Below, piece after piece: positions 18,003 to 27,546 of a stretch of DNA of 64,000 nucleotides. Below the pieces are notes generated by a model. The model did no database searches. It saw only the letters and a program-made list of their open reading frames with translations, and had not been told where the DNA came from. The translations under genes were made by a program, and so were the position numbers. This DNA is from Mycobacterium sp. 4858 (GTDB lineage: Bacteria; Actinomycetota; Actinomycetes; Mycobacteriales; Mycobacteriaceae): contig NZ_LT968776.1 of the NCBI RefSeq assembly GCF_900240975.1, forward strand, positions 930,001 through 994,000. Reading direction: 5' to 3'. The first letter of the stretch is position 1; each line of letters starts with the position of its first letter.

Positions 18003-18683
18003 ATGGCGTCGAGTTCGCGGTCGAGCCGTTTTCGCCGGCGCCTGTCGGTGCTGGGCAGGGCTTCGGCCGTCATCGCCTGCGGCGCCGCGGTGGTCGTGTC
18101 GGCGTGCTCGCACCCGCCGAGCAAAACCGCGGCGACGGCTCCCGAACACGCCTACGCCGAATCATTGGTCATCAGCCTGGCCGACGCGCGTCGCATCGCC
18201 AATTTCGAAGGGCTGCAACCGTATTCGTATGCCGACCGGCACGAACCACCGCGCGATAACGTCGGCAGCCCGCCCGGCCCCTGCCGCGCGGTCGGATCCA
18301 CCGACCTCACGTTCGCCGGGGGCTGGAAGGAATACCGCTCGGTGGGCTACAGCGGCTCGACCGACGACCTGAGGCCCGGCGGCATCGCCCCGATCAACGA
18401 GATCACCAACACCGTCGCCGTCTATCCCGACGCGACCGCCGCGCGCGGAGCGCTCAACCAGCTGAACGCGACACTGGACCAGTGCGTTTCGCTGCATCAC
18501 ACCGGCTACGACTTCGTCCTGAACAAGCCGGACACGCAGACGCTCAAGCTCGGCTCCGACGGGTGGATTCACCTGTACGCGGTGAAGTCCTCGGTGCTGG
18601 TGTCCGTGGGCGTGCTCGGCATCGAACCCACCGAGCAGGTCGCCAACACGGTCCTGCAGACGGTGACCGACCGCATCAAGTAG
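18003..18683 (+). CDS. lipoprotein with PknH-type extracellular sensor domain
   Basis: The product has about 226 residues. A basic N-terminus and hydrophobic stretch end in a lipobox VSAC, so the lipidated residue is Cys35. The mature part resembles the PknH sensor-like domain found in mycobacterial lipoproteins such as LppH and LpqQ, with two cysteines (PCRAVG, DQCVSL) likely to form a disulfide. It is probably tethered to the outer face of the plasma membrane; ligand unknown. ATG 18003 is favoured by AGGTG upstream; the GTG at 17997 is in frame. It is convergent with nudC, three bases between stops. Confidence 0.75.
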   Translation: MASSSRSSRFRRRLSVLGRASAVIACGAAVVVSACSHPPSKTAATAPEHAYAESLVISLADARRIANFEGLQPYSYADRHEPPRDNVGSPPGPCRAVGSTDLTFAGGWKEYRSVGYSGSTDDLRPGGIAPINEITNTVAVYPDATAARGALNQLNATLDQCVSLHHTGYDFVLNKPDTQTLKLGSDGWIHLYAVKSSVLVSVGVLGIEPTEQVANTVLQTVTDRIK

Positions 18684-18686
18684 GGG

Positions 18687-19619
18687 TCAGTCGAGCGCGG
18701 CCCAGGACTCGATGATCACCCGCGCGATCGAGATCGACCCCGGCAGCAGCAATTTCGACTCCGCCGAACTGGACCAGTCGCCGGCCGCCAGCGCCGCGCG
18801 CACCTCGTCGCGGGTGAACCAGGCCGCCTCGGCGATCTCGCCGTCGTTGAACGAGAAGTCCTCCGCCGGGTCCGCGACGGCGTGGAAGCCGACCATCAGC
18901 GAGCGGGGGAACGGCCACGGCTGGCTGCCCAGGTAACGCACGTCGCTTACGGACAGGCCGATTTCCTCGCGGATCTCGCGCGCGACGCAGACCTCGAACG
19001 ATTCACCGGCCTCGACGAATCCGGCCAGCAGCGAGAACATCCGCTCCGGCCACACCGCCTGGCGGGCCAGCACCGCGCGGTCACCGCCGTCGTGGACCAG
19101 GCAGATCACCGCCGGGTCGATGCGCGGGAACTCCTCGTGACCGGTGACGGGGTTGACTCGCGCCCAGCCCGCCCGCGCCGGCCTGGTCGGTGAACCGTCC
19201 ACAGAGCTGTACCGGGCGGAGTCATGCCAATTGAGCAGCGCGAGCGCCGACGACACCAGCTGGCTGCTGGTGTCGTCCAGGATGGAGCCGAGCCCGCGCA
19301 GGTTCACCACCTCGGCGCGCACGTCCGGGTCCTCGGGCGCCTCCAGCGCGCCGCGGACGGCCCACACGTGCCGGTCGTTGTCGATGCGGCCCAGGAACAC
19401 CGCATCCGGTGGCGGCGTGTCGCCCAGCCGGGCCGCGGCGCCGAGCACCACTCGGCCGTCGGCGACCAGCACCTGGCTGCGCGAATCCACCCGCAGCAGC
19501 GCCGCGTCGGCCCACCCGGCGGCGGCCGCTTCGACGTCGGTGCGCAGTTGGTCGGCGCGGTCGGCACCGACACGCGACAGCAACGGGACGTTGTGCAGCT
19601 GAAAGTCCGCGATCGCCAT
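18687..19619 (-). CDS. nudC: NADH pyrophosphatase / NAD-capped RNA decapping enzyme NudC
   Basis: The protein has 310 residues with a Nudix box (GFVEAGESFEVCVAREIREE) followed by the NudC specificity array SQPWPFPRS. It hydrolyses NADH or NAD to NMN and AMP and can remove NAD caps from RNA. The region that holds the four zinc-ribbon cysteines in E. coli NudC (here LNWHDSARYSS ... VNPVTGHEEF) has none; the only two cysteines in the protein are elsewhere, so the zinc ribbon is lost. Its ATG overlaps the TGA of the upstream K+ channel (ATGA), so it is translationally coupled. Confidence 0.93.
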   Translation of the reverse strand: MAIADFQLHNVPLLSRVGADRADQLRTDVEAAAAGWADAALLRVDSRSQVLVADGRVVLGAAARLGDTPPPDAVFLGRIDNDRHVWAVRGALEAPEDPDVRAEVVNLRGLGSILDDTSSQLVSSALALLNWHDSARYSSVDGSPTRPARAGWARVNPVTGHEEFPRIDPAVICLVHDGGDRAVLARQAVWPERMFSLLAGFVEAGESFEVCVAREIREEIGLSVSDVRYLGSQPWPFPRSLMVGFHAVADPAEDFSFNDGEIAEAAWFTRDEVRAALAAGDWSSSAESKLLLPGSISIARVIIESWAALD

Positions 19620-20689
19620 CAGTGCCCGGCCTGCCGGATGTAGAGCAGCCGGTCGTTGGCCTCCACAGCGTCCACCTCGGGCGCCCCGATACGCAGCAGC
19701 TGGCCGTCGCGCACCACGCCGAGCACGATGTCGCGCAGATGCCGCGGGGAGCCGCCGACCTCGGCCGGCTCCACCTCCCGCTCGGCGATCGCCAGCCCGA
19801 CGTCGGGGGTCAGCAGGTCCTCGATCATCTGCACGACGCTGGGCGTGGTCGTGGCCAGGCCGAGGAGGCGCCCGGCGGTCGCCGAGGACACCACCACCGA
19901 GTCCGCGCCCGATTGCTGTAGCAGGTGCTGGTTTTCGGCCTCCCGGATGGACGCCACGATCTTGGCGTTGGGCGCGATCTCCCGCGCGGTCAACGTCACC
20001 AGCACCGCGGTGTCGTCGCGGCTGGTGGCCACGATGATCGAGGCCGCGTGTTGCGCGCCGGCCAGCCGCAGCACGTCGGCCTTGGTGGCGTCGCCGTGCA
20101 CGGTGACCAGCCCGGCGCTGGCGGCGTGCTCGAGGGTGGTCCGATCGGTATCGACGACGACGACGTCGCCCTGGGCGGCCTCGTCACCGAGGATGGCGGC
20201 GACCGCCGTCTTCCCCTTGGTGCCGTAGCCGATCACGATCGTGTGGTTGCGCACTCTGCTCCTCCAACGCTGAATCTTCCACCCTTGCCGGGACCGCTCG
20301 GAGAGCACTTCCAAGGTCGTGCCGACCAACACGGCCAGGAAGGCGATCCGCAGCGCCGTGAAGATCAGGGTGTGCACCAAGCGCGCGGTTTCGGTGTACG
20401 GGGTGATGTCGCCGTAGCCGGTCGTCGAGAGCGACACCGCCGAGAAGTACACGCAGTCCAGGAATGTCAGCGGCTGGCCCCGCACATCGCGGTACCCGTT
20501 GCGGTCCGCGTAGACGATGACGGCCGCGGCGAACAACACCACCAAGGCGATGGCCACCCGGCGGGTGATGACGCGGATGGGGCTGGCGTGCTCCTCGGGG
20601 ATGCGCACCACGCCGACCAACTGATGGCCTCGCTGGGCGGACAGCGTCTCTTCCAGACTGCTCAGTTGCCGGGACTTACCGTTGCGCAC
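19619..20689 (-). CDS. two-TM potassium channel with RCK/TrkA domain (Rv3200c-like)
   Basis: The protein has 356 residues. Two transmembrane helices flank a pore loop with the filter TTGYGD, followed by an RCK domain with a Rossmann nucleotide loop (VIGYGTKGKTA) and a TrkA-C domain (about 285-355). It conducts K+ at the plasma membrane, gated by a cytoplasmic ligand. GTG 20689 gives the length usual for mycobacterial homologues; a GTG at 20728 would add 13 residues. It is downstream of adnB and overlaps nudC by ATGA, so it may be transcribed with both. Confidence 0.88.
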   Translation of the reverse strand: MRNGKSRQLSSLEETLSAQRGHQLVGVVRIPEEHASPIRVITRRVAIALVVLFAAAVIVYADRNGYRDVRGQPLTFLDCVYFSAVSLSTTGYGDITPYTETARLVHTLIFTALRIAFLAVLVGTTLEVLSERSRQGWKIQRWRSRVRNHTIVIGYGTKGKTAVAAILGDEAAQGDVVVVDTDRTTLEHAASAGLVTVHGDATKADVLRLAGAQHAASIIVATSRDDTAVLVTLTAREIAPNAKIVASIREAENQHLLQQSGADSVVVSSATAGRLLGLATTTPSVVQMIEDLLTPDVGLAIAEREVEPAEVGGSPRHLRDIVLGVVRDGQLLRIGAPEVDAVEANDRLLYIRQAGH

Positions 20690-20779
20690 GGCGGTCCGTG
20701 ATCGGCTCGACGCCAGCGCAGGAGACACGCACGCCTCAATGAAACCACGATCCCGCCCCCGGTACTCGGGCAGCGCGGG

Positions 20780-23700
20780 TCACCCGGGACCGGCCACCAA
20801 CCCGGCCAGTTCGTCGGGAGCGGGCAGATCGTCGGGAGCGATCGTGGTGCGGGCGCGCACGTAATAGAAGGCAGTCCGCACCGACGATTCCGCAACACCC
20901 GACAACGCGGCCCACGCCAAGCGGTAGACGGCGAGCTGGACGGCGGCCTGCCGCATGGCCTCCGATCCGTGCGGCGGTTCGCCGGTCTTCCAGTCCACGA
21001 CCGTGGCGCCGCCGTCGGGGTCGGCAAACACCGCGTCGATCCGGCCCCGCACCAGAGTGGCGCCGATCGGCATCTCGAACGGCACCTCCACGGCGATCGG
21101 GGTGCGCGCCGCCCACGGCGATTCGGCGAACGCGGCCTGCAACCCGGCCAATTCCCGGGTATCGCCCACGCCGGAGTCCGCCGCGCCCGGCAGGTCGGCG
21201 AGATCGAACAGGCACTCGGCGCCGTAGAACTGCTGAACCCAGGCGTGAAATGCGTTGCCCAGCAACGCATGCTGATCCGGGCGGGCCGGCAGCCGATGCC
21301 TGAGACGCCGCACCGCGCCCGCGGGGTCTCGCGCCAGGTCCACCAGGCCGCTCACCGACAGCTGGCTGGGCAACGCCCCGGCGGGCGGTGCGGCCAACCG
21401 CGCACGCTCAGCCAGTAGCGCGTCGACGTCGGTGGCCCAACCCTCGATGTCGGCACCCCGCTCTCCCCCGTCGCCCGACATCGCACGGGTGACCAACGCC
21501 GCGCCGCGCTCGACGTCGATGCGCCGGGCGGCCAGCGGGTCGGCGGGCCAGACGGCCTCGAGAGTGTTGTCGCGCAACGGGTTCCGGTCACCGTCGGCGG
21601 GCGCGGGCGCCCACCGGTCCACCACCCCGCAGGGCTCGCCGGCCGCGGCCGAACGGTCGATGACCTCCTTGATCTCGCACAGGAAGTCCGACGGGCCGCG
21701 CGGTTTGATCCCGGTGGCACCCCAATGGTGACCCGACACCAACAGGGTGTCCTCGGCCCGCGTGATGGCGACATACAGCAGTCGGCGCTCCTCGTCGACG
21801 CGCCGCTGTTCGAGCTGGCGGCGATGCTCGGAGATCTTGTCGGACAGCTGCTTTCGATTGGTGACGTCGGTGATGTCCAGCACCGGGATGCCGAGTGCGC
21901 CCGCCGAGGCGCGGTCGCCCCGCAACAGGGGTGGCAGCTCGGCCGCGTCGGTGAGCCAGGAGCTCCTGGAGGCGGTCGACGGGAAGACGCCGCCCGACAG
22001 GTGCGCCACCGCCACCAGCTGCCACTCCAGCCCCTTGGCGGAGTGCACCGTGAGCACCTGGACGCGGTCACGCGCGGCCACCACCGGGGCGGGCGGCAAC
22101 CCGTTCTCGACCGACTCCGCCACGTCCAGAAAGGCCAGCAGCCCCGACACCGATGTCGTTGCGCAACGGTCCGGTCCGCCGGCGGCGTCGGCCCGCTCGG
22201 CGTAGCCGGCGACGACGTCGGCGAACGCGTCGAGGTGTTCGGTGCCGGTCCAGCCCGCGTTCGCGCCCGCCGCGGCGCGGACCTCGCAATCGACGCCCAG
22301 CACCCGGCGCACCTCGGCGACCAGGTCCGGCAGCGAATGGCCCAGGTGGCCGCGGAGGGCGCGCAGCTCGGCGGCCACCGCGGCGATGCGCCGATATCCC
22401 GCGGCCGAATACGCTTCGGCCGGGCCGGGATCGGCGAGGGCATCGGCCAGGCACGCGGCGTCGGCGTCCGGGCCCGCGGCCATCGCGATCGATTCCGGCG
22501 CGGCGGCCGCACCCGCGCTCGGGGCGTCGGCGAGTTGGCGGGCGCGCCGCCAGAGCGCGGCGATGTCCCGGCCCCCGAGGCGCCAGCGCGGGCCCGTGAG
22601 CACCCGCATCGCCGCCGCGCCCGCGGTCGGGTCGGCGACCAGCCGCAGCATCGCCACGACGTCGGCGACCTCGGGGACCGAGAGCAGCCCCGCCAGTCCG
22701 ACCACCTCGACCGGGACTCCCCGGGCGCGCAGGGCGTCGGCGATCGGGGCGGCGTCGGCGTTGCGGCGCACCAGAACCGCGGCGGTCGGCGGGCTCACGC
22801 CGTCGGCCCGGGCCGCCCGGTACCGCGCGGCGACCTCGTCGGCGATCCACTCCCGTTCGGACTGCACATCGGCGAGCAATGCGCAGCGGACGGTCCCGGG
22901 CGGGGCGTCCGGGCGCGGCCGCAGGGCATGGACGGCGACCGATCTGCGGCGCGCCTCCGCCGATATGGCGTTGGCCAGCTGCAGGGTCCGCGGCGGGTTG
23001 CGCCAGCTCGTCCGCAGCTCCAGAACCGGCGCCGGGTTGCCGTCGGAGAGGGGGAAGTCGGTGGTGAAGCGCGGCAGGTTGGTCGCCGAGGCGCCGCGCC
23101 AGCCGTAGATCGACTGGATCGGGTCGCCGACGGCGGTCAGCGCCAGCCCGTCGTCGGCGCCACCGCCGAACAGCGCCGACAGGGCGACCCGCTGGGCGTG
23201 CCCGGTGTCCTGGTATTCGTCGAGCAGCACCACCCGGTAGCGGCCCCGCAGGTCCTCGCCGACCTGCGGGAAGTTCGCCGCAAGCCGCGCCGCGCAGGCC
23301 ATCTGCACGCCGAAGTCCATGGTCTTCGCGGCGCGCATACGCTCGTGCAGCGCGTCGAGCAGCGGCACCAGCTCGGCGCGCTGGGTCTGGGTGGCCAGCA
23401 GCCGCAGCAGCCATTGGCTGGGCCCCCGCTCACGCTGATAGGGACCCGCCGGCAGGGTGTGGATCAGCCGCTCCAGCTCCAGATGGGTATCGCCGAGCTG
23501 GCGGGTGTCCACCAGGTGTTCGGCCAGTTGCCCCCACAACCGCAGCACCATCGACGTCACCGCGGCGGGGGTCTTGTCGGTATGCAGCTGGCCCCGGTAC
23601 CCGCTCACGACGTCGAAGGCCAGCTGCCACAGCTCGGTCTCGCCGAGCAGCCGGGTGCCCGGCTCGATGGGCAGCAACAACCCGTAGTCGCGGATCAGCG

Positions 23701-24058
23701 ACCCCGCGAAGGCGTGGTACGTGCTGCCCGTCGGCACGCCCGCCGGTTCCTCGGGAGCCGCCCCGTCGGGGCCCAACCCGACGCCGGCCAACCGGGCCAG
23801 CCGGGACCGCACCCGGCGCAGCAGCTGGCCGGCGGCCTTGCGGGTGAACGTCAGCCCCAGCACCTGGCCGGGCTCGGCGTAGCCGTTGGCGACCAGCCAC
23901 ACCACCCGCGCGGCCATGGTCTCGGTCTTTCCCGCGCCGGCGCCGGCGATGACGACCAGCGGACCGGGCGGTGCCGCGATGACGGCAGCCTGCTCCTCGG
24001 TGGGTGGGAAAAGCCCTAGCGCGCAAGCTAATTGGGCGGGGCTGTAGCGCGCGTTCAC
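20780..24058 (-). CDS. adnB: AdnB, helicase-nuclease subunit for double-strand-break resection
   Basis: The product has 1092 residues. An N-terminal UvrD-like motor has Walker A GAGAGKT (39-45), DEYQDTGHAQR and motif VI LLYVAITRAEDT. A C-terminal RecB-type nuclease has GNAFHAWVQQF and the catalytic VVDWKTGEPP. It forms a heterodimer with AdnA that unwinds and resects broken ends in mycobacteria. The true start is GTG 24058, which overlaps the adnA TGA (GTGA). The frame upstream to 24187 is antisense-like filler inside adnA and should be ignored. No nuclease Fe-S cysteines are seen, in contrast to AdnA. Confidence 0.95.
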   Translation of the reverse strand: MNARYSPAQLACALGLFPPTEEQAAVIAAPPGPLVVIAGAGAGKTETMAARVVWLVANGYAEPGQVLGLTFTRKAAGQLLRRVRSRLARLAGVGLGPDGAAPEEPAGVPTGSTYHAFAGSLIRDYGLLLPIEPGTRLLGETELWQLAFDVVSGYRGQLHTDKTPAAVTSMVLRLWGQLAEHLVDTRQLGDTHLELERLIHTLPAGPYQRERGPSQWLLRLLATQTQRAELVPLLDALHERMRAAKTMDFGVQMACAARLAANFPQVGEDLRGRYRVVLLDEYQDTGHAQRVALSALFGGGADDGLALTAVGDPIQSIYGWRGASATNLPRFTTDFPLSDGNPAPVLELRTSWRNPPRTLQLANAISAEARRRSVAVHALRPRPDAPPGTVRCALLADVQSEREWIADEVAARYRAARADGVSPPTAAVLVRRNADAAPIADALRARGVPVEVVGLAGLLSVPEVADVVAMLRLVADPTAGAAAMRVLTGPRWRLGGRDIAALWRRARQLADAPSAGAAAAPESIAMAAGPDADAACLADALADPGPAEAYSAAGYRRIAAVAAELRALRGHLGHSLPDLVAEVRRVLGVDCEVRAAAGANAGWTGTEHLDAFADVVAGYAERADAAGGPDRCATTSVSGLLAFLDVAESVENGLPPAPVVAARDRVQVLTVHSAKGLEWQLVAVAHLSGGVFPSTASRSSWLTDAAELPPLLRGDRASAGALGIPVLDITDVTNRKQLSDKISEHRRQLEQRRVDEERRLLYVAITRAEDTLLVSGHHWGATGIKPRGPSDFLCEIKEVIDRSAAAGEPCGVVDRWAPAPADGDRNPLRDNTLEAVWPADPLAARRIDVERGAALVTRAMSGDGGERGADIEGWATDVDALLAERARLAAPPAGALPSQLSVSGLVDLARDPAGAVRRLRHRLPARPDQHALLGNAFHAWVQQFYGAECLFDLADLPGAADSGVGDTRELAGLQAAFAESPWAARTPIAVEVPFEMPIGATLVRGRIDAVFADPDGGATVVDWKTGEPPHGSEAMRQAAVQLAVYRLAWAALSGVAESSVRTAFYYVRARTTIAPDDLPAPDELAGLVAGPG

Positions 24059-27000
24059 TGCGCCGCCCCGTCGGCGTGGGCCGGGCACGAGGGCCGCACG
24101 GGGCAGTGCGAGCACCCGTCGTTGCGCCGGGCGACGAACCGGGGCCCGGCGGTCGCCTCGGCCGCACGCCGCACCAGCCGGCGCCATTCGTCGCGGACGG
24201 CCGGCGTCAGCGGATCCTGTTCGCGCTCGGTGGCGCCCGAGGCCCCGGCCTTGCCGAGGTACACCAGCCGCGCGCCGCCCGGTTCGGAATCGGCCGGCTC
24301 CCCGGTCACAATTCCCTCGGCCACGGCCAGCTGATACATCGCCAGCTGGGCGTGTTGTTGGGCATCGTCTTTGCTGACCGGCGTCTTGCCGGTCTTGATG
24401 TCGACGATCACCAGGCGGCCGGCGGCGTCGCGCTCCAGCCGGTCGACCCGTCCGTGCAGCCGGACCTCGCCCCCGCCATCGGCGGACGCGCCGAGGGTTC
24501 CGTCAATCTCGACTTCGACGCCGACCTCGGTCAGCTCGCCCCGGGTCCGCACCCGCCATTCGACGAAGGCCTCGATCATCGCGCGGTGGCGCTCCAGCTC
24601 GTTGGCCGAATGCCAGTCGGCCTCGAACGGCAGATGCCGCCACGCGCGGTCCAGCTCGGCCAGCAACTCGGTTGCACTCCGCTGCGGCTCGGCGACCAGG
24701 GCGTGCAGCACCGAACCGATGGTGGAGCGCAGATCACGCGGGTTGGTTCCACCATGCCGTTCGGCCAGCCAGCGCAGCGGGCAGTCGTTGAGCATCTGCA
24801 GGGTCGACGGGGTCAACGTGACCGCCTCGCCGTCGCCACGCAGCGGTTCGCTGGTGCTGACCGGGACCAGCCCGTGCCAGGCCGCCGGCTCGGCGCCCGG
24901 GACACCGGCCCGGGCCAGTCGCGCCAGTTCCCTCGCTGCGCAGGCGCGCTCGGCGTCGTCGACGGCGCCGTCCGGTGCGCACACGACAGCTCGCAGCCGG
25001 CCGACCAGCGCGGCGGCGGACAGCACCCGGGGCGCCGAGACGGGTTGCGCGGCCGCGGCGTCGCCGCCGTCGTCTGCCCACCGGGCAAGTTCGTCGCAGA
25101 ACGCGGACGGCAGCGCGGCCTCGCAGTCCGCTCCGCCGGTGTCGCTGTCCACGGCCGTCACCAGCAAGCGGCGGCGGGCCCGGCCCATGGCCGCCACAAG
25201 CAGGCGCCGTTCCTCGGCCAAAAGGGGCGCCCGCACCGACGCGTCGCCGGTGACGCCGTCAAGCACGTCCAGCAACCGCTGGGTGCCCAGCACGCCGCCG
25301 CGCGGAGCGGTGTTGGGCCACAACCCCTCTTGCAGCCCCGCGATCACCACCAGGTCCCATTCGTGACCCAATGCGGCGTGCGCGCTGAGCACCCGCACCT
25401 GGTCCACGGTCGAGACCGGCTCCTGGTTCACGCCGGGCAGGTGCAGCGCGGCGACGTGCTCGACGAGGCCGCGCAGCGACGCGCCCGACGTGCGGGAAAC
25501 GTATTGATCGGTGATGTCGAACAGCGCGGTCACCGCCTCCAGGTCGCGGGTGGCCTGCGCGCCGGCGGGTCCGCCGCGTTCGGCGGCCGCCAGCCAGCGC
25601 TGCTGCAAGCCGGAGCGCTGCCAGGCGGCCCACAGGGTGTAGCGCGGGTCTTGGCCCGCACGATGGCAGCGCGCGGCGGCGTCCAGAACGGCGCGGACGC
25701 GATGCACCGGGCGGAACTGCCGGCCCGGCGGCGGCGCGTCAGCGCAGAGCGCGCCGGCCAGCAGCTCCGCGGCGTCGTCCGGGGCCGGGTTGGAGCGTTG
25801 CAGTGTTCGGCGCAGCTGCCGCAGCGAGACCGGGTCGACGCGACCGATGGGACCGGTCAACAGGGCGAGCGCGCGTTCGCCATCGAGCCCGTCGGCGGTG
25901 GCCGACAGGACGGTGAGCAGCGCCCGGGCCGCGGGCTCGTCGGACAGCGGTCCGCTTGCGGTGGGCGCGGCCACCGGCACCCCCGCGGCGGCCAACGCGC
26001 GCGGCAACCGGCTGCCGGCCCGCGGCACCGAGCGGACGATGACCGCCATCTGCGACCACGGCACGCCGTCGACCAGGTGCGCGCGCCGCAGCGTGTCGGC
26101 GATCATCGCCGCCTCCGCGTGCGCCGACGCGGCCAGGCGCACCGTGACCGATCCCTCCTCGGGCCCGGTGCCCTCGATCCGGCGGCCCCCGCTGCCGCCG
26201 GGCAGCCGGCGCGCGACGCCGCTGACGGCCCGCGCCACCGCCGGCGCGCAGCGGTGCGAGGCCGTCAGCGTCACCGACGGTGCATCGCCCTCCAGCAGCC
26301 CGGTGGATTCACCGCCACGGAAGCCGAACACCGCCTGGTTGGGATCGCCGGCGATCAACGCCAGCTCGGCGCCGGCCGCGAGCACCCGGACCAGGCGGGC
26401 CGCCTGCGGGTCGAGTTGCTGGGCGTCGTCGACCAACAAGACCCGCACCCGCGCCCGCTCGGCGGCCAGCAGCTCGGGGTCGACGGCGAAGGCCTCCAGG
26501 GCGGCGCCCACCAGCTCGGCGGCGCCCAGGGCGGGCGTCGTCGCCTGGGGGGCCGCCGTTCCCACCGCCGCCCGCAGCAGCATCACCTGCTCGTACTGCC
26601 GGGCGAACCGGCCGGCGGCCGCCCATTCCGGTCGCCGGTGACGACGGCCCAGGCGCTCCAGCTCCTGCGGGTCCACTCCGCGTTCGGCGCAGCGCGCCAA
26701 CATGTTTCGCAGCTCGGTGGCGAAGCCCGCGGTGGTCAGCGCGGGGTGTAGATGGGCGGGCCACGCCGTCGCCCCGCGCGGGCCGTCCTCGAGGTCGCCG
26801 GCGAGCAACTCCCTGATGATGGCGTCCTGTTCGGCGCTGGTGACCAGCCGAGGGGGCGCATCGCCGGCCCGCTCGGCGGCCCGCCGCAAGACCGCGTACG
26901 CGTAACCGTGCACCGTGCGCACCAACGGTTCTCGGACGGCGGTCCGGCAGGGGCCGGTGGCCCGGGGCCGCAGCAACGCCGTCGTCAACGTGGCGCGCGC

Positions 27001-27192
27001 CGTCGTCCCCAGCCGGCCTGAACCGGTAAGCAGCAGAACCGATTGCGGGTCCAGGCCGGCGTCGATCTGAGCGACCGCGGCATCGACCAGCAGGCTGCTC
27101 TTGCCGGTGCCGGGCCCGCCCAGCACCCGGACCGGCCCGCGCGCACCGGGCAGCAGCAGAGCCCGCGCCTCGCTGTCCCAGGTGTACGACAT
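24055..27192 (-). CDS. adnA: AdnA, helicase-nuclease subunit with Fe-S-type nuclease module
   Basis: The product has 1045 residues. An N-terminal SF1 motor-like domain has Walker A GGPGTGKS (25-32) and VDDAQQLDPQ. A C-terminal RecB-family nuclease has VIVDIKTGKTP. The nuclease is bracketed by a cysteine in LNDCPLRWL and three more in GCSHCPVRPSC, the four-cysteine frame that holds a [4Fe-4S] cluster in AddB-type nucleases. With AdnB it forms the mycobacterial end-resection motor. ATG 27192 (MSYTWDSEAR) is preferred; a TTG four codons upstream is in frame. Translation is coupled to adnB through GTGA. Confidence 0.95.
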   Translation of the reverse strand: MSYTWDSEARALLLPGARGPVRVLGGPGTGKSSLLVDAAVAQIDAGLDPQSVLLLTGSGRLGTTARATLTTALLRPRATGPCRTAVREPLVRTVHGYAYAVLRRAAERAGDAPPRLVTSAEQDAIIRELLAGDLEDGPRGATAWPAHLHPALTTAGFATELRNMLARCAERGVDPQELERLGRRHRRPEWAAAGRFARQYEQVMLLRAAVGTAAPQATTPALGAAELVGAALEAFAVDPELLAAERARVRVLLVDDAQQLDPQAARLVRVLAAGAELALIAGDPNQAVFGFRGGESTGLLEGDAPSVTLTASHRCAPAVARAVSGVARRLPGGSGGRRIEGTGPEEGSVTVRLAASAHAEAAMIADTLRRAHLVDGVPWSQMAVIVRSVPRAGSRLPRALAAAGVPVAAPTASGPLSDEPAARALLTVLSATADGLDGERALALLTGPIGRVDPVSLRQLRRTLQRSNPAPDDAAELLAGALCADAPPPGRQFRPVHRVRAVLDAAARCHRAGQDPRYTLWAAWQRSGLQQRWLAAAERGGPAGAQATRDLEAVTALFDITDQYVSRTSGASLRGLVEHVAALHLPGVNQEPVSTVDQVRVLSAHAALGHEWDLVVIAGLQEGLWPNTAPRGGVLGTQRLLDVLDGVTGDASVRAPLLAEERRLLVAAMGRARRRLLVTAVDSDTGGADCEAALPSAFCDELARWADDGGDAAAAQPVSAPRVLSAAALVGRLRAVVCAPDGAVDDAERACAARELARLARAGVPGAEPAAWHGLVPVSTSEPLRGDGEAVTLTPSTLQMLNDCPLRWLAERHGGTNPRDLRSTIGSVLHALVAEPQRSATELLAELDRAWRHLPFEADWHSANELERHRAMIEAFVEWRVRTRGELTEVGVEVEIDGTLGASADGGGEVRLHGRVDRLERDAAGRLVIVDIKTGKTPVSKDDAQQHAQLAMYQLAVAEGIVTGEPADSEPGGARLVYLGKAGASGATEREQDPLTPAVRDEWRRLVRRAAEATAGPRFVARRNDGCSHCPVRPSCPAHADGAAQ

Positions 27193-27302
27193 GGCTGCAT
27201 GCAATCACCAGGGTCTGACAAGTCGGTCCAACCCGAACCGCCGGCGGCCCCTACGCTGGAGTCCGCGAACAGCCCGACCAACGGTCAGGAAGGTAGGTAA
27301 TC

Positions 27303-27506
27303 GTGACAGACGTCGAACGCGGCTTTCCCAGCGACGAAGCGCCCGAGGGCGACGCCGCGGAACAGCTGCAGCCCGTCGACTTCGATGACGAGGCCGGCTT
27401 GGACACCGAATATCTGACCACCGCCGACCGCGAGGCGAACGAGGCCGACGTGATCGAGCAGGCCTACGTCGTCCCCACCGACGACGAGTGGGAGGACGGG
27501 CGCTGA
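27303..27506 (+). CDS. small acidic conserved hypothetical protein
   Basis: This 67-residue, very acidic protein (many Asp/Glu, ending DDEWEDGR) has no signal, membrane segment or cysteine and is probably disordered. GTG 27303 follows AGGAAGGTAGG. It is divergent from adnA and 40 bases upstream of lipV. A comparable short protein is kept at this place in other mycobacteria as far as I recall, but no function is known to me. Confidence 0.65.
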   Translation: MTDVERGFPSDEAPEGDAAEQLQPVDFDDEAGLDTEYLTTADREANEADVIEQAYVVPTDDEWEDGR

Positions 27507-27546
27507 GCCCGCGAGCGGCCGTGTCCACGGCCGGCGCGGTCGACCG

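Noticed and set aside
24004..26751. A 915-residue plus-strand ORF
   Set aside because: Shadow of adnA, which has clear helicase and nuclease motifs in the opposite strand.
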